Assembly (NCBI GenBank): GCA_012514835.1
Contig: JAAYZM010000570.1
Coordinates: forward strand, 1-13,160
From: Actinomycetales bacterium
GTDB lineage: Bacteria > Actinomycetota > Actinomycetes > Actinomycetales > Cellulomonadaceae
Direction: 5' to 3'
Length of the DNA stretch: 13,160 bases
Shown: piece by piece, positions 6,205 to 12,877 of the stretch
How positions within the stretch are numbered: the stretch's first letter is position 1
How the letters are laid out: every line of letters begins with the position of its first letter
Notes under the pieces: model-generated
The model's database searches: none
Seen by the model: only the letters and a program-made list of their open reading frames with translations
What the model was told of the DNA's origin: nothing
Position numbers and translations under genes: made by a program

Positions 6205-7478
6205 CGGCCCACCGGGGTCAGCACCTCGAGGCCGCCGAGGTAGGGCCGCAGCCCCTCGGGCACGTGCACCGAGCCGTCGGCCTGCTGGTGGTTCTCGAGG
6301 AGCGCGACGATCCACCGGGTGGTGGCGAGGGTCCCGTTCAGCGTGGCGACCGGGCGCGTCCCGCCGTCGTCGACCCTCTCCCGGACCCCGAGGCGACGCG
6401 CCTGGAACGTGGTGCAGTTCGACGTGGACGTGAGCTCGAGCCAGCGCTCTTGGCTCGGGAGCCATGCCTCGCAGTCGAACTTGCGGGCCGCGCTCGAGCC
6501 GAGGTCGCCCGCGGCCGTGTCGATCACGCGATACGGCAGCTCCGCGAGCGCGAGCATCTCCTCCTCGAACGCGAGGAGCTTCTCGTGCTCGGCCGCCGCC
6601 GTCTCCGGGCGCGCGAACACGAACATCTCGACCTTGTGGAACTGGTGCACGCGGATGATGCCGCGCGTGTCCCGGCCGTGCGAGCCCGCCTCGCGGCGGT
6701 AGCACGCGGACCAGCCGGCGTACGCGAGCGGACCCTCGGTGAGGTCGAGGATCTCGCCCGAGTGGTAGCCCGCGAGCGCGACCTCGCTCGTGCCCACGAG
6801 GTAGAGGTCGTCCTCGGGCAGGTGGTAGATCTCCGCGGAGTGCGCGCCGAGGAAGCCCGTGCCGGCCATGACCTCGGGCTTGACGAGCGTGGGCGTGATC
6901 ATGGGCGTGAGCCCGGCCGCGACGGCCTTGTCCATCGCCGCGTTGAGGAGTGCGAGCTCGAGGCGCGCGCCGATCCCCGTGAGGAAGTAGAACCGCGAGC
7001 CGGACACCTTCGCGCCGCGCTCGGTGTCGATCGCGCGCAGTCCCTCGCCCAGCTCGAGGTGGTCGCGCACCTCGACGCCCTCGGCCGCGAAGTCGCGCGG
7101 GGTGCCCACGTGGCGCAGCACCACGTAGTCGTCCTCGCCGCCGGACGGCACGCCCGGCTCGATGAGGTTGCCGATCGAGCGCGCGGCCTCCTCGGAGCGG
7201 GCCGCGAGCTCGTTCGCCTCCGCCTCGAGGGCCTTGACCTCGGCAGAGAGCGCCTTGGTGCGCGCGAGGAGCTCCGTCTTCTCGTCGCCCTTGGCCTGCG
7301 CCACGAGCTTGCCGAGCGACTTCTGCTCCGCGCGCTTGGACTCGAAGGCGTTCAGCGACTCGCGGCGCCGGGCGTCGAGGTCGATGACTTCGTCCACGAG
7401 GTGCTCGGACTCGCCACGGGCTCGCTGGCTGGCCCGGAAGACGTCGGGTTCATCGCGCAAGGCACGCAGATCGATCAT
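6201..7478 (-). CDS. serS: Seryl-tRNA synthetase
   Basis: This 425-residue class II synthetase charges tRNA-Ser with serine in the cytoplasm. The N-terminal start MIDLRALRDEPD is typical of SerS, and residues about 25-105 form the antiparallel coiled-coil arm that grips the tRNA long variable arm. The catalytic core shows motif 1 around 188-210, motif 2 at 259-283 (YRREAGSHGRDTRGIIRVHQ with FHKVE following), the serine-site TSNCTTFQARR at 352-362, and motif 3 around 380-396 (LNGTLATTRWIVALLEN). Length and motif order are normal. I chose ATG at 7476-7478 rather than the GTG codons 2-3 codons upstream because it matches the family N-terminus and because a TAGGGT box lies 7 bp before it. The HAD phosphatase gene overlaps its stop by GTGA. 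Confidence 0.98.
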   Translation of the reverse strand: MIDLRALRDEPDVFRASQRARGESEHLVDEVIDLDARRRESLNAFESKRAEQKSLGKLVAQAKGDEKTELLARTKALSAEVKALEAEANELAARSEEAARSIGNLIEPGVPSGGEDDYVVLRHVGTPRDFAAEGVEVRDHLELGEGLRAIDTERGAKVSGSRFYFLTGIGARLELALLNAAMDKAVAAGLTPMITPTLVKPEVMAGTGFLGAHSAEIYHLPEDDLYLVGTSEVALAGYHSGEILDLTEGPLAYAGWSACYRREAGSHGRDTRGIIRVHQFHKVEMFVFARPETAAAEHEKLLAFEEEMLALAELPYRVIDTAAGDLGSSAARKFDCEAWLPSQERWLELTSTSNCTTFQARRLGVRERVDDGGTRPVATLNGTLATTRWIVALLENHQQADGSVHVPEGLRPYLGGLEVLTPVGR

Positions 7479-7485
7479 GCGCACC

Positions 7486-7491
7486 ACCCTA
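7486..7491 (-). promoter_or_regulatory. Putative leaderless -10 box of serS
   Basis: TAGGGT on the minus strand ends 7 bp before the serS ATG, the spacing at which transcription would begin at the start codon. A purine-rich AGGGTGG is also present and could act as a ribosome-binding site if transcription starts further upstream, so leaderless expression is not certain. Confidence 0.45.
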
Positions 7492-7542
7492 GTTGCCCCT
7501 GGCCCCGAGATTTCTCCCAGGCGCGAAGGGGCTGGTCACGCG

Positions 7543-7548
7543 TACCTT
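7543..7548 (+). promoter_or_regulatory. Putative leaderless -10 box of the lipid kinase gene
   Basis: TACCTT ends 6 bp before the GTG at 7555, fitting the TANNNT leaderless pattern. Together with the box at 7486-7491 on the other strand it makes a compact divergent promoter pair in a 76-bp gap. No good -35 hexamer is visible. Confidence 0.45.
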
Positions 7549-7554
7549 GGGGGC

Positions 7555-8688
7555 GTGGGCTGGCAAGGATGGGTGAGCATCGTCGCGCTCCTGCTCGCGG
7601 CGGGGGCGCTCGCGGTGGCCGTGCAGGTGCACCGCCATGCCCGACGGCGGGGGGCGGGCCTCTTCGCACCGGCCCTGGGACCGTCGTCGGCGGGCGGCTC
7701 GACGTCGGGCACCGGATCGGGACCCGTCGCGTTCGTGGTGAACCCCTCGAAGCCGGGTGCTGCGGCGCTGCGGGACGCTGCGCTGCTCGCGTGCGCGGCC
7801 CGCTACCTGCCCGAGCCGATGTTCTTCGAGACCACCGTCGAGGACCCGGGCGTGGGCCAGACGCGCAGAGCCCTCGAGGAGGGGGCGAGCGTGGTGGTCG
7901 CAGCGGGCGGCGACGGGACGGTGCGGGCCGTCGCGGAGGCGCTGCTGGGCTCGGACGTGCCGATGGGGATCGTGCCCCTCGGCACGGGCAACCTCTTCGC
8001 GCGGAACCTCGACATCCCGCTCACGCGCCTCGACGAGCAGCTGCGCATCGCGCTCACCGCCTCGCCCCGGCCCGTGGACGTCGGGTGGGTCCGGCTCGGG
8101 GCGCCGCGCCGCGACGAGGACTACGAGCGCGGCGAGGAGCACGGCGCGAGCGACGGCCCCGGCAAGGGGCACCTCTTCCTCGTGATCGCGGGGATCGGGT
8201 TCGACGCCGCGATGGTCGAGAGCGCCGACGACGAGCTCAAGGCCCGCGTGGGCTGGATCGCCTACTTCCTCGCGGGGGCCAAGCACCTCAACGGGCGGCG
8301 GATGCGCCTGCAGGTGCAGCTCGACCGGCGCTCGCCCGTGACCGTGCGGGCGCGCAGCCTCCTGATCGGCAACTGCGGGAAGCTGCCCGGCGGGCTCACG
8401 CTGCTGCCCGGCGCGGAGGTGGACGACGGCTGGCTCGACATCGCCGCGATCGACACGCGCGGAGGGATCGCAGGCTGGGCGCAGCTGTTCGGCGAGGTGG
8501 TGCTCCAGGGCGTGGGGCTGCGCAACGAGCTGCCCAAGCTCGGGCGGATCGACCACGCACGCACGCACCAGCTGCGGATCGTCTCTGACCGGCCCGTCTC
8601 GCTGCAGATCGACGGCGAGCCGCTCGGGCGGGCCGTCTCGCTGCGCGCCGAGGTGCAGCACCACGCGCTCGCGGTGCGGGCGCCGTAA
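7555..8688 (+). CDS. Diacylglycerol kinase family lipid kinase, membrane-anchored
   Basis: This 377-residue protein belongs to the DAGK/sphingosine-kinase family, which phosphorylates lipid alcohols such as diacylglycerol with ATP, recycling membrane lipid at the inner face of the membrane. A single N-terminal membrane segment (about 6-25) is followed by a Gly/Ser-rich linker and the kinase domain from about residue 57. The nucleotide-binding motif GGDGT is at 118-122 and the PLGTGNLFARNL element at 141-152; IAGIGFDA lies further on, and IDGEP near the C-terminus is also typical. A charged insert rich in Asp, Glu, Arg and Gly follows the VDVGW strand. The reading frame stays open far upstream opposite serS, but the GTG at 7555 is preferred because of the TACCTT box 6 bp before it and because the sequence upstream is antisense to serS. 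It converges on pheA with a 12-bp gap. Confidence 0.92.
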   Translation: MGWQGWVSIVALLLAAGALAVAVQVHRHARRRGAGLFAPALGPSSAGGSTSGTGSGPVAFVVNPSKPGAAALRDAALLACAARYLPEPMFFETTVEDPGVGQTRRALEEGASVVVAAGGDGTVRAVAEALLGSDVPMGIVPLGTGNLFARNLDIPLTRLDEQLRIALTASPRPVDVGWVRLGAPRRDEDYERGEEHGASDGPGKGHLFLVIAGIGFDAAMVESADDELKARVGWIAYFLAGAKHLNGRRMRLQVQLDRRSPVTVRARSLLIGNCGKLPGGLTLLPGAEVDDGWLDIAAIDTRGGIAGWAQLFGEVVLQGVGLRNELPKLGRIDHARTHQLRIVSDRPVSLQIDGEPLGRAVSLRAEVQHHALAVRAP

Positions 8689-8700
8689 GGCTGGCGCTCG

Positions 8701-9669
8701 CTACGCCTGACCCGCCCGCAGCCGCGCGAGCCACTCGCGCGCCTCGGTGAACTCACCGTCCGTGGTGCCCGGGTGCACGGTGGGCTCGACGGCGTCCGCA
8801 CGCGGGTAGGACCCGAGGAAGCGCACGTAGGGGCAGCGCCGGTGCAGGCCCATGAGGGCCTCGCCCACGCGCTCGTCCGTGACGTGCCCCTCGGCGTCGA
8901 TCGAGAACGAGTAGCGGCCGATCGAGTCCCCGATGGGCCGCGACTCGATGCGGCTCAGGTTCACACCGCGCACCGCGAACTGCTCGAGCATCGACAGCAG
9001 GGCACCGGCCTCGTTGTCAGGCAGGTGCACCACGAGCGTCGTCTTGTCCGCACCCGTGGGCGGCGGGACCTCGCCGGGCGGGCCCACCACCACGAAGCGG
9101 GTCAGCGCGGAGGGGTTGTCCGCGACGCGCTCCGCGAGGGGCTCGAGCCCGTACGTCCCCACGGCCGCCGGGGGCACGAGGGCCGCGTCGAAGGGAAGAT
9201 CGGCCAGGTTCTCGCCGTCGGACAACGCCTCGGTGAGCATCGCGGCGGGCGCCGTGTTGCTCGTGGCCGGGACGTGCACCGCGTGCGGGAGGTGTGACGC
9301 GAGCCAGCGCCGGCACTGCACCCACGCGTGCGGGTGCGCCGAGACGCGGCGGACGTCCTCGAGGCGCGTGCCGGGTGCGCCCACGAGCGTGAACTGGACG
9401 GGTACGAGCATCTCGCGCAGCAGCACGAGCGGGGCGCCCGTCGCGAGGGAGTCGAGCGTCGCGGTGACGCCGCCCTCGGCTGTGGACTCGATCGCGACGA
9501 CGGCGAAGTCCGCCTCCCCCGCGTGCACGGCGGCGATCGCGGAACCGACGTCCGTCTGGGGCAGGTACTCGGCATCCTCGGGCGAGGCCACCTGACGCAG
9601 CGCCTCCTCCGTGAACGTCCCCGCGGGGCCCAGGTAGGCGTACCGGGGGCGGGGCTGCGACGTGCTCAT
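8701..9669 (-). CDS. pheA: Prephenate dehydratase
   Basis: This 322-residue monofunctional enzyme converts prephenate to phenylpyruvate, the committed step to phenylalanine. The catalytic domain (about 8-195) begins YAYLGPAGTFTEEAL and contains the essential TRF triad at T190-R191-F192. An ACT regulatory domain follows (about 208-285), with GALLSML at 222-228 and ESRP at 242-245, the two elements that bind phenylalanine, so feedback inhibition is expected. The substrate-site element usually written ENS reads EST here (61-63). No chorismate mutase domain is fused. The tail after about 290 is a short extension of unknown use. The ATG at 9667-9669 has a CAGGAG ribosome-binding site 5 nt upstream (9675-9680). 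It is divergent from the efflux-adaptor gene. Confidence 0.96.
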   Translation of the reverse strand: MSTSQPRPRYAYLGPAGTFTEEALRQVASPEDAEYLPQTDVGSAIAAVHAGEADFAVVAIESTAEGGVTATLDSLATGAPLVLLREMLVPVQFTLVGAPGTRLEDVRRVSAHPHAWVQCRRWLASHLPHAVHVPATSNTAPAAMLTEALSDGENLADLPFDAALVPPAAVGTYGLEPLAERVADNPSALTRFVVVGPPGEVPPPTGADKTTLVVHLPDNEAGALLSMLEQFAVRGVNLSRIESRPIGDSIGRYSFSIDAEGHVTDERVGEALMGLHRRCPYVRFLGSYPRADAVEPTVHPGTTDGEFTEAREWLARLRAGQA

Positions 9670-9674
9670 GGGGG

Positions 9675-9706
9675 CTCCTGCGGTCGGGTCGGACGCAGCG
9701 AGCCTA
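9675..9706 (-). promoter_or_regulatory. Ribosome-binding site and candidate -10 box of pheA
   Basis: CAGGAG (9675-9680) is a good ribosome-binding site 5 nt before the ATG, unlike the leaderless-type genes in this window. TAGGCT (9701-9706, minus strand) is a TANNNT candidate -10 box that would give a short leader of roughly 25 nt. A -35 box is not evident. The rest of the 111-bp gap to the divergent adaptor gene shows nothing clear. Confidence 0.35.
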
Positions 9707-9780
9707 GTGGGAGCGAGGTTCACAGCACGCGCACAGCCCCGCCCAAGGGTTCCGCGAGGTGCTGGGGCGAGCCTCGGGCC

Positions 9781-10566
9781 ATGACTCGCTCCCCGCTGAC
9801 CCGCCGGTCTCGGTCCACGCTGCTGAACGCGGCGCTCGTTCTCGTGCTCCTCGGCGTCGTGGCCGGACTCTGGTTCGTCCTGCGCCCCGCCGACGCCGCC
9901 GCGTCCACCGACGCCGCGACGGTCCGCTCCGCCACCGCGACGCGCGCCACCGTGAGCACCACGATCGCCGCGACGGGCAACGTGGCCGCGTCGAGCGTCG
10001 CGAACCCGACCTTCACGGTCACCGGCACGCTGACGAAGCTCAAGGTCGCCGTGGGCGACACCGTCGAGAAGGGCGACGTGCTCGCCGTGATCGACACCGC
10101 AGAACTCGACGACGCCGTGACGCAGGCCGAGGACTCCCTCGAGGACGCCCGCTCGCAGCTCTCCTCCGCGGCCTCCTCCGTGACGGCCGCGAAGCAGCAG
10201 GTCACCGAGGCGCAGGACGCCTACGACACGAAGGTCACCGAGAAGGACCCCGAGACGGGCGAGAAGACCACCACCCGCAAGGGCTCGAAGTCGCAGGTCA
10301 CGTCCGCGAAGTCCCAGCTCAGCCAGGCGCGGTCGCAGTACTCGAGCGCGAGCCGCAGCGTCGAGCGCGCGCAGACCGCCCTCGAGGACGCCCAGGCCGA
10401 CGCGAAGAAGTCGAAGCTCAAGGCGCCGATGGACGGGATCGTCACCGCGGTGAACGCGGCCGTCGGGGACACGGTGGGCTCGGGGTCCTCCGGCTCCGCC
10501 GGCGGTGCTCTCCACGCTCCCGAGCGTGCCGGGCCCGCCTGGGCGACACCCCGGGAGAACCTGTGA
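9781..10566 (+). CDS. HlyD/MacA-type efflux adaptor subunit, apparently truncated
   Basis: The 261-residue product starts with a basic N-terminus and one membrane anchor (about 15-34). The first lipoyl half-motif is near 77-106 (KLKVAVGDTVEKGDVLAVID), a long Ala/Ser/Gln/Glu-rich coiled-coil hairpin spans about 107-210, and the second lipoyl half is near 212-232 (KLKAPMDGIVTAVNAAVGDT). In complete adaptors a Gly/Ser linker then leads to a beta-barrel and a membrane-proximal domain of 100 or more residues. Here the Gly/Ser tract (233-242) runs into about 20 unrelated residues and a stop. The other two frames after 10500 do not restore adaptor-like sequence, so this is not a simple frameshift. 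The expected MacB-type ATPase and permease genes are also absent downstream. I read it as a deletion remnant, possibly non-functional. The ribosome-binding site is weak. Confidence 0.8.
   Translation: MTRSPLTRRSRSTLLNAALVLVLLGVVAGLWFVLRPADAAASTDAATVRSATATRATVSTTIAATGNVAASSVANPTFTVTGTLTKLKVAVGDTVEKGDVLAVIDTAELDDAVTQAEDSLEDARSQLSSAASSVTAAKQQVTEAQDAYDTKVTEKDPETGEKTTTRKGSKSQVTSAKSQLSQARSQYSSASRSVERAQTALEDAQADAKKSKLKAPMDGIVTAVNAAVGDTVGSGSSGSAGGALHAPERAGPAWATPRENL
10513..10528 (+). other. Small perfect stem-loop at the broken end of the adaptor gene
   Basis: CACGCT (10513-10518) and AGCGTG (10523-10528) pair around a 4-nt loop. It sits inside the aberrant 3' tail of the adaptor gene, just past the point where family resemblance stops. 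It could be part of an original terminator brought close by the deletion; no U-run follows. Confidence 0.3.
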
Positions 10567-10618
10567 ACGCGCTGAGCGGAAGGGGTGCACGCTCGCCCGC
10601 CACCCGCCGTCATCCACC

Positions 10619-10624
10619 TACGCT
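10619..10624 (+). promoter_or_regulatory. Putative leaderless -10 box of the 748-aa membrane protein gene
   Basis: TACGCT ends 6 bp before the GTG at 10631, the same arrangement as the lipid kinase gene. There is no Shine-Dalgarno before the GTG. This box supports choosing the GTG rather than an upstream start in the same open frame. Confidence 0.45.
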
Positions 10625-10630
10625 GGCTCC

Positions 10631-12877
10631 GTGCCCCGTCTCCTCGCCCTGCTCGCGGCCCTCGGTGCGCTGCTCGCGCTCGGGGCGGCTCCGGCGGCAG
10701 CGGGCACGGGCACAGGAACACTGACGGCGAACGTCACGGGCAAGGCCACCATGTCCGACGACGGCGCCCCCCGGCCCGCCGTCGTCGTGCTCGGGACCGC
10801 GGGACTGCGCTGGGCCGATCTCGACCCCGATGCCACCCCCGCGCTGTGGGGGCTCGCGGAGCGCGGCGCCGTGGGGTCGCTCGTGACGCGCTCGGTGCGC
10901 ACGGCCTCGTGCGCCGCCGACGGGTGGCTCGCGCTCTCGGCCGGGAACCGCGCCGGGGACGCCGTCCCGGACGCGGGCTGCCGGACGCTCGCCGAGCCGG
11001 AGCTGGACACGGCCACGACCACGATGGCTGGTGCAGGGGAGGTCGCAGTTCCTCGATGGGACGTCTACGTGGCCGAGCGGGACGCCGGGTCGTTCGGCGC
11101 GCAGCTCGGGCTGCTCGGGGACCTGCTCGACGAGCACGATCGGAACGCGCTCGCCATCGGGCCCGGCGCAGCGATCGCGCTCGCGCGCTCGGACGGGACG
11201 GTCGCGCGCTACGAAGCGGCGCCCGGGGAAACCGGCGAGCTCGGCGATGCGGCAGGCCGTGCAGCGAGCGGGCTCGACCTCGTGGTGGTGGACCTCGGCG
11301 TGGTGGGCGAGGAGGCCACTGTCCGCGCGGACCAGGTCGCCGACGTCGAGGCGCGCGCCGCGACCATCCTCGCCGCGCTCGAGGGGTCCGGGTCGCCGGT
11401 CCTGCTCGCCTCCCTCGCCGACGCCGGGCCAGACCCCCGGCTCCAGGTGCTCGTCACGCACGGCATCCCCGGTCTCGCGGAGGACCCGAGCGGCCAGGTG
11501 CTCCGCACGGGCGCGACCCGTCAGCCCGGCTACGTCCTCACGACCGACGTGCTGCCGACCCTTCTCGAGGCGCTCGACCTGGACGGCGCGGCCCCGGCCG
11601 GAGCGCTCATCGGCTCGCCCGCGACGGGCGTTGCCACCGCAGGCGACGGCACTGCTCACCAAGGCACCGGGCGGGTCGCCGCGATGGTCGACCTCGACCG
11701 CCACGCGACCGCGATCCGCGCCCTCACCCCCGGCTTCTTCGCGCTCCTCATCGCGATCAACATCGCGCTCTACGCGGCCGTGTGGCTGCGCGGCCTGCGC
11801 CCCGAGCGCGTGTTCCGGGCGGTGGGTGTGGCGATCGGCGCGCTGCCCGTCGCGACGTTCCTCGCCAACCTCGTGCCGTGGTGGCGTGCGGGCGGCGCGG
11901 GCCTCTACCTCGCGGTCGCGGGGGCAGTCGCGCTCGTCGCGGGCGTCGCACTGCTGGGCCCGTGGCGTCGCGCACCGCTCGGTTCGCTCACCGTCGTCGC
12001 GGGCGTGACGGCCGCGACCATCGTGCTCGACGTGCTCACCGGATCACGCCTCCAGCTCGGCTCGCCGATGGGCGTCCACCCGCTCGTCGCGGGGCGGTTC
12101 TACGGCCTCAACAACTCGGCGTTCGCGCTCCTCATGGTCAGCGCGCTGCTCGTCGCCGCGGTCGCAGGCACGGGTCTCGCAGCGCGCGGTCGGCGGGCGT
12201 GGGGGGTCGCCGTGGTGGCCGCCGTCGGCGTCGTCGTCACCGTGGTGGACGGGATGCCGGGGCTCGGCTCGGACTTCGGCGGCCCCCCGGCCCTCGTGCC
12301 CGCGTTCGCCGTGCTCGCGCTCGCCGTCGCGGGCGTGCGCATCGGCTGGCGGCGGCTCGTGATGGTGCTCGGCCTCGGTGTCGCGGTGGTCAGCGCGTTC
12401 GCCGTCGTCGACTGGCTGCGCCCCGAGGCCTCACGCACCCACCTCGGACGCTTCGTGCAGACGGTGCTCGACGGCGGCCTGCTCGACGTGATCTGGCGCA
12501 AGCTCGGTCAGAACCTGTCGATCCTCACGAGCTCGTGGCTCGTGCTTCTCGTCGCGGCGGGCGTGGGTCTCGTGGTGTGGCTCGTGGGGCGGCCGCGCGG
12601 CCCGGGCGGGGACGTCCCCGGCGTCGAGGAGAGCGGGGCCGACGGCGAGGTGCCGGGACCCGAACGCGTCCGCGGACTGCTGCGTGCTGCACGGCGGGAC
12701 GTGCCCGCGCTGCGAGTCGCCCTCCCGGACGCCGTCACGGGGCTCGCGATCGGCTTCGCCGTGAACGACTCGGGGATCGTGATCCCCGCGATCGGGATGT
12801 CGCTCGCCGTGCCGCTCGTCCTCTCGACGCTCGCGACGTGGCGGGACGTCAGGGCTCCCGCAGAGCCTTCGGAGTGA
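10631..12877 (+). CDS. Membrane protein with alkaline-phosphatase-like extracytoplasmic domain
   Basis: The product has 748 residues. A signal peptide (about 3-24) is followed by an extracytoplasmic domain of about 330 residues and then about ten membrane segments (near 365-386, 397-416, 422-443, 449-469, 488-512, 522-541, 552-570, 573-593, 634-653 and 700-732). The ectodomain has a beta-strand opening (AVVVLGTAGLRW, 50-61), the motif TASCAADGWLALSAGNRA (91-108), and near its end TTDVLPTLLEALDLDG (304-319), which resembles the C-terminal part of alkaline-phosphatase/sulfatase folds. The Asp and His metal ligands expected in that fold are not evident, so the domain may be inactive or binding-only. 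The membrane part has conserved-looking polar motifs: RFYGLNN (489-495), GLGSDFGG (544-551) and NDSG (712-715). The gene overlaps the convergent glycosyltransferase gene by 29 bp. Its function is unknown; an envelope glycan or lipid role is inferred from that neighbour. Confidence 0.85.
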   Translation: MPRLLALLAALGALLALGAAPAAAGTGTGTLTANVTGKATMSDDGAPRPAVVVLGTAGLRWADLDPDATPALWGLAERGAVGSLVTRSVRTASCAADGWLALSAGNRAGDAVPDAGCRTLAEPELDTATTTMAGAGEVAVPRWDVYVAERDAGSFGAQLGLLGDLLDEHDRNALAIGPGAAIALARSDGTVARYEAAPGETGELGDAAGRAASGLDLVVVDLGVVGEEATVRADQVADVEARAATILAALEGSGSPVLLASLADAGPDPRLQVLVTHGIPGLAEDPSGQVLRTGATRQPGYVLTTDVLPTLLEALDLDGAAPAGALIGSPATGVATAGDGTAHQGTGRVAAMVDLDRHATAIRALTPGFFALLIAINIALYAAVWLRGLRPERVFRAVGVAIGALPVATFLANLVPWWRAGGAGLYLAVAGAVALVAGVALLGPWRRAPLGSLTVVAGVTAATIVLDVLTGSRLQLGSPMGVHPLVAGRFYGLNNSAFALLMVSALLVAAVAGTGLAARGRRAWGVAVVAAVGVVVTVVDGMPGLGSDFGGPPALVPAFAVLALAVAGVRIGWRRLVMVLGLGVAVVSAFAVVDWLRPEASRTHLGRFVQTVLDGGLLDVIWRKLGQNLSILTSSWLVLLVAAGVGLVVWLVGRPRGPGGDVPGVEESGADGEVPGPERVRGLLRAARRDVPALRVALPDAVTGLAIGFAVNDSGIVIPAIGMSLAVPLVLSTLATWRDVRAPAEPSE
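12849..12877. other. 29-bp tail-to-tail overlap of convergent genes
   Basis: The TGA of the plus-strand membrane protein gene is at 12875-12877 and the TGA of the minus-strand glycosyltransferase gene is at 12849-12851, so both coding 3' ends share 29 bp. There is no room for a conventional terminator outside coding sequence, and the two mRNAs would be complementary here. Confidence 0.8.

Noticed and set aside
4318..6243. Plus-strand open frame of 641 codons opposite the LacI-family and HAD genes
   Set aside because: It covers two well-supported genes and their intergenic gap, and is extremely rich in Arg, His and Asp, which marks an antisense shadow.
7162..7554. Upstream extension of the lipid kinase frame opposite serS
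   Set aside because: It would add 131 residues of Arg/Ser/Ala-rich antisense sequence before the N-terminal membrane anchor; the GTG at 7555 with its TACCTT box is a better start.
6264..8588. Plus-strand open frame of 774 codons spanning serS antisense and the lipid kinase
   Set aside because: The first half is antisense to serS and the second is an out-of-frame reading of the kinase gene, with Arg/Ala-only composition.
8693..8707. GGCG/CGCC inverted repeat in the 12-bp gap between the lipid kinase and pheA as a bidirectional terminator
   Set aside because: The stem has only 4 bp, overlaps the pheA stop and has no U-run, so chance is a sufficient explanation.
9720..10205. Minus-strand open frame of 161 codons opposite the adaptor gene
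   Set aside because: It lacks a ribosome-binding site and recognisable motifs, and the Ser/Ala/Thr/Val bias mirrors the coiled-coil codons on the other strand.
10507..10640. Simple frameshift as the cause of the shortened adaptor
   Set aside because: Neither of the other two frames after 10500 gives beta-barrel-like adaptor sequence before the next gene begins, so sequence is missing rather than out of frame.
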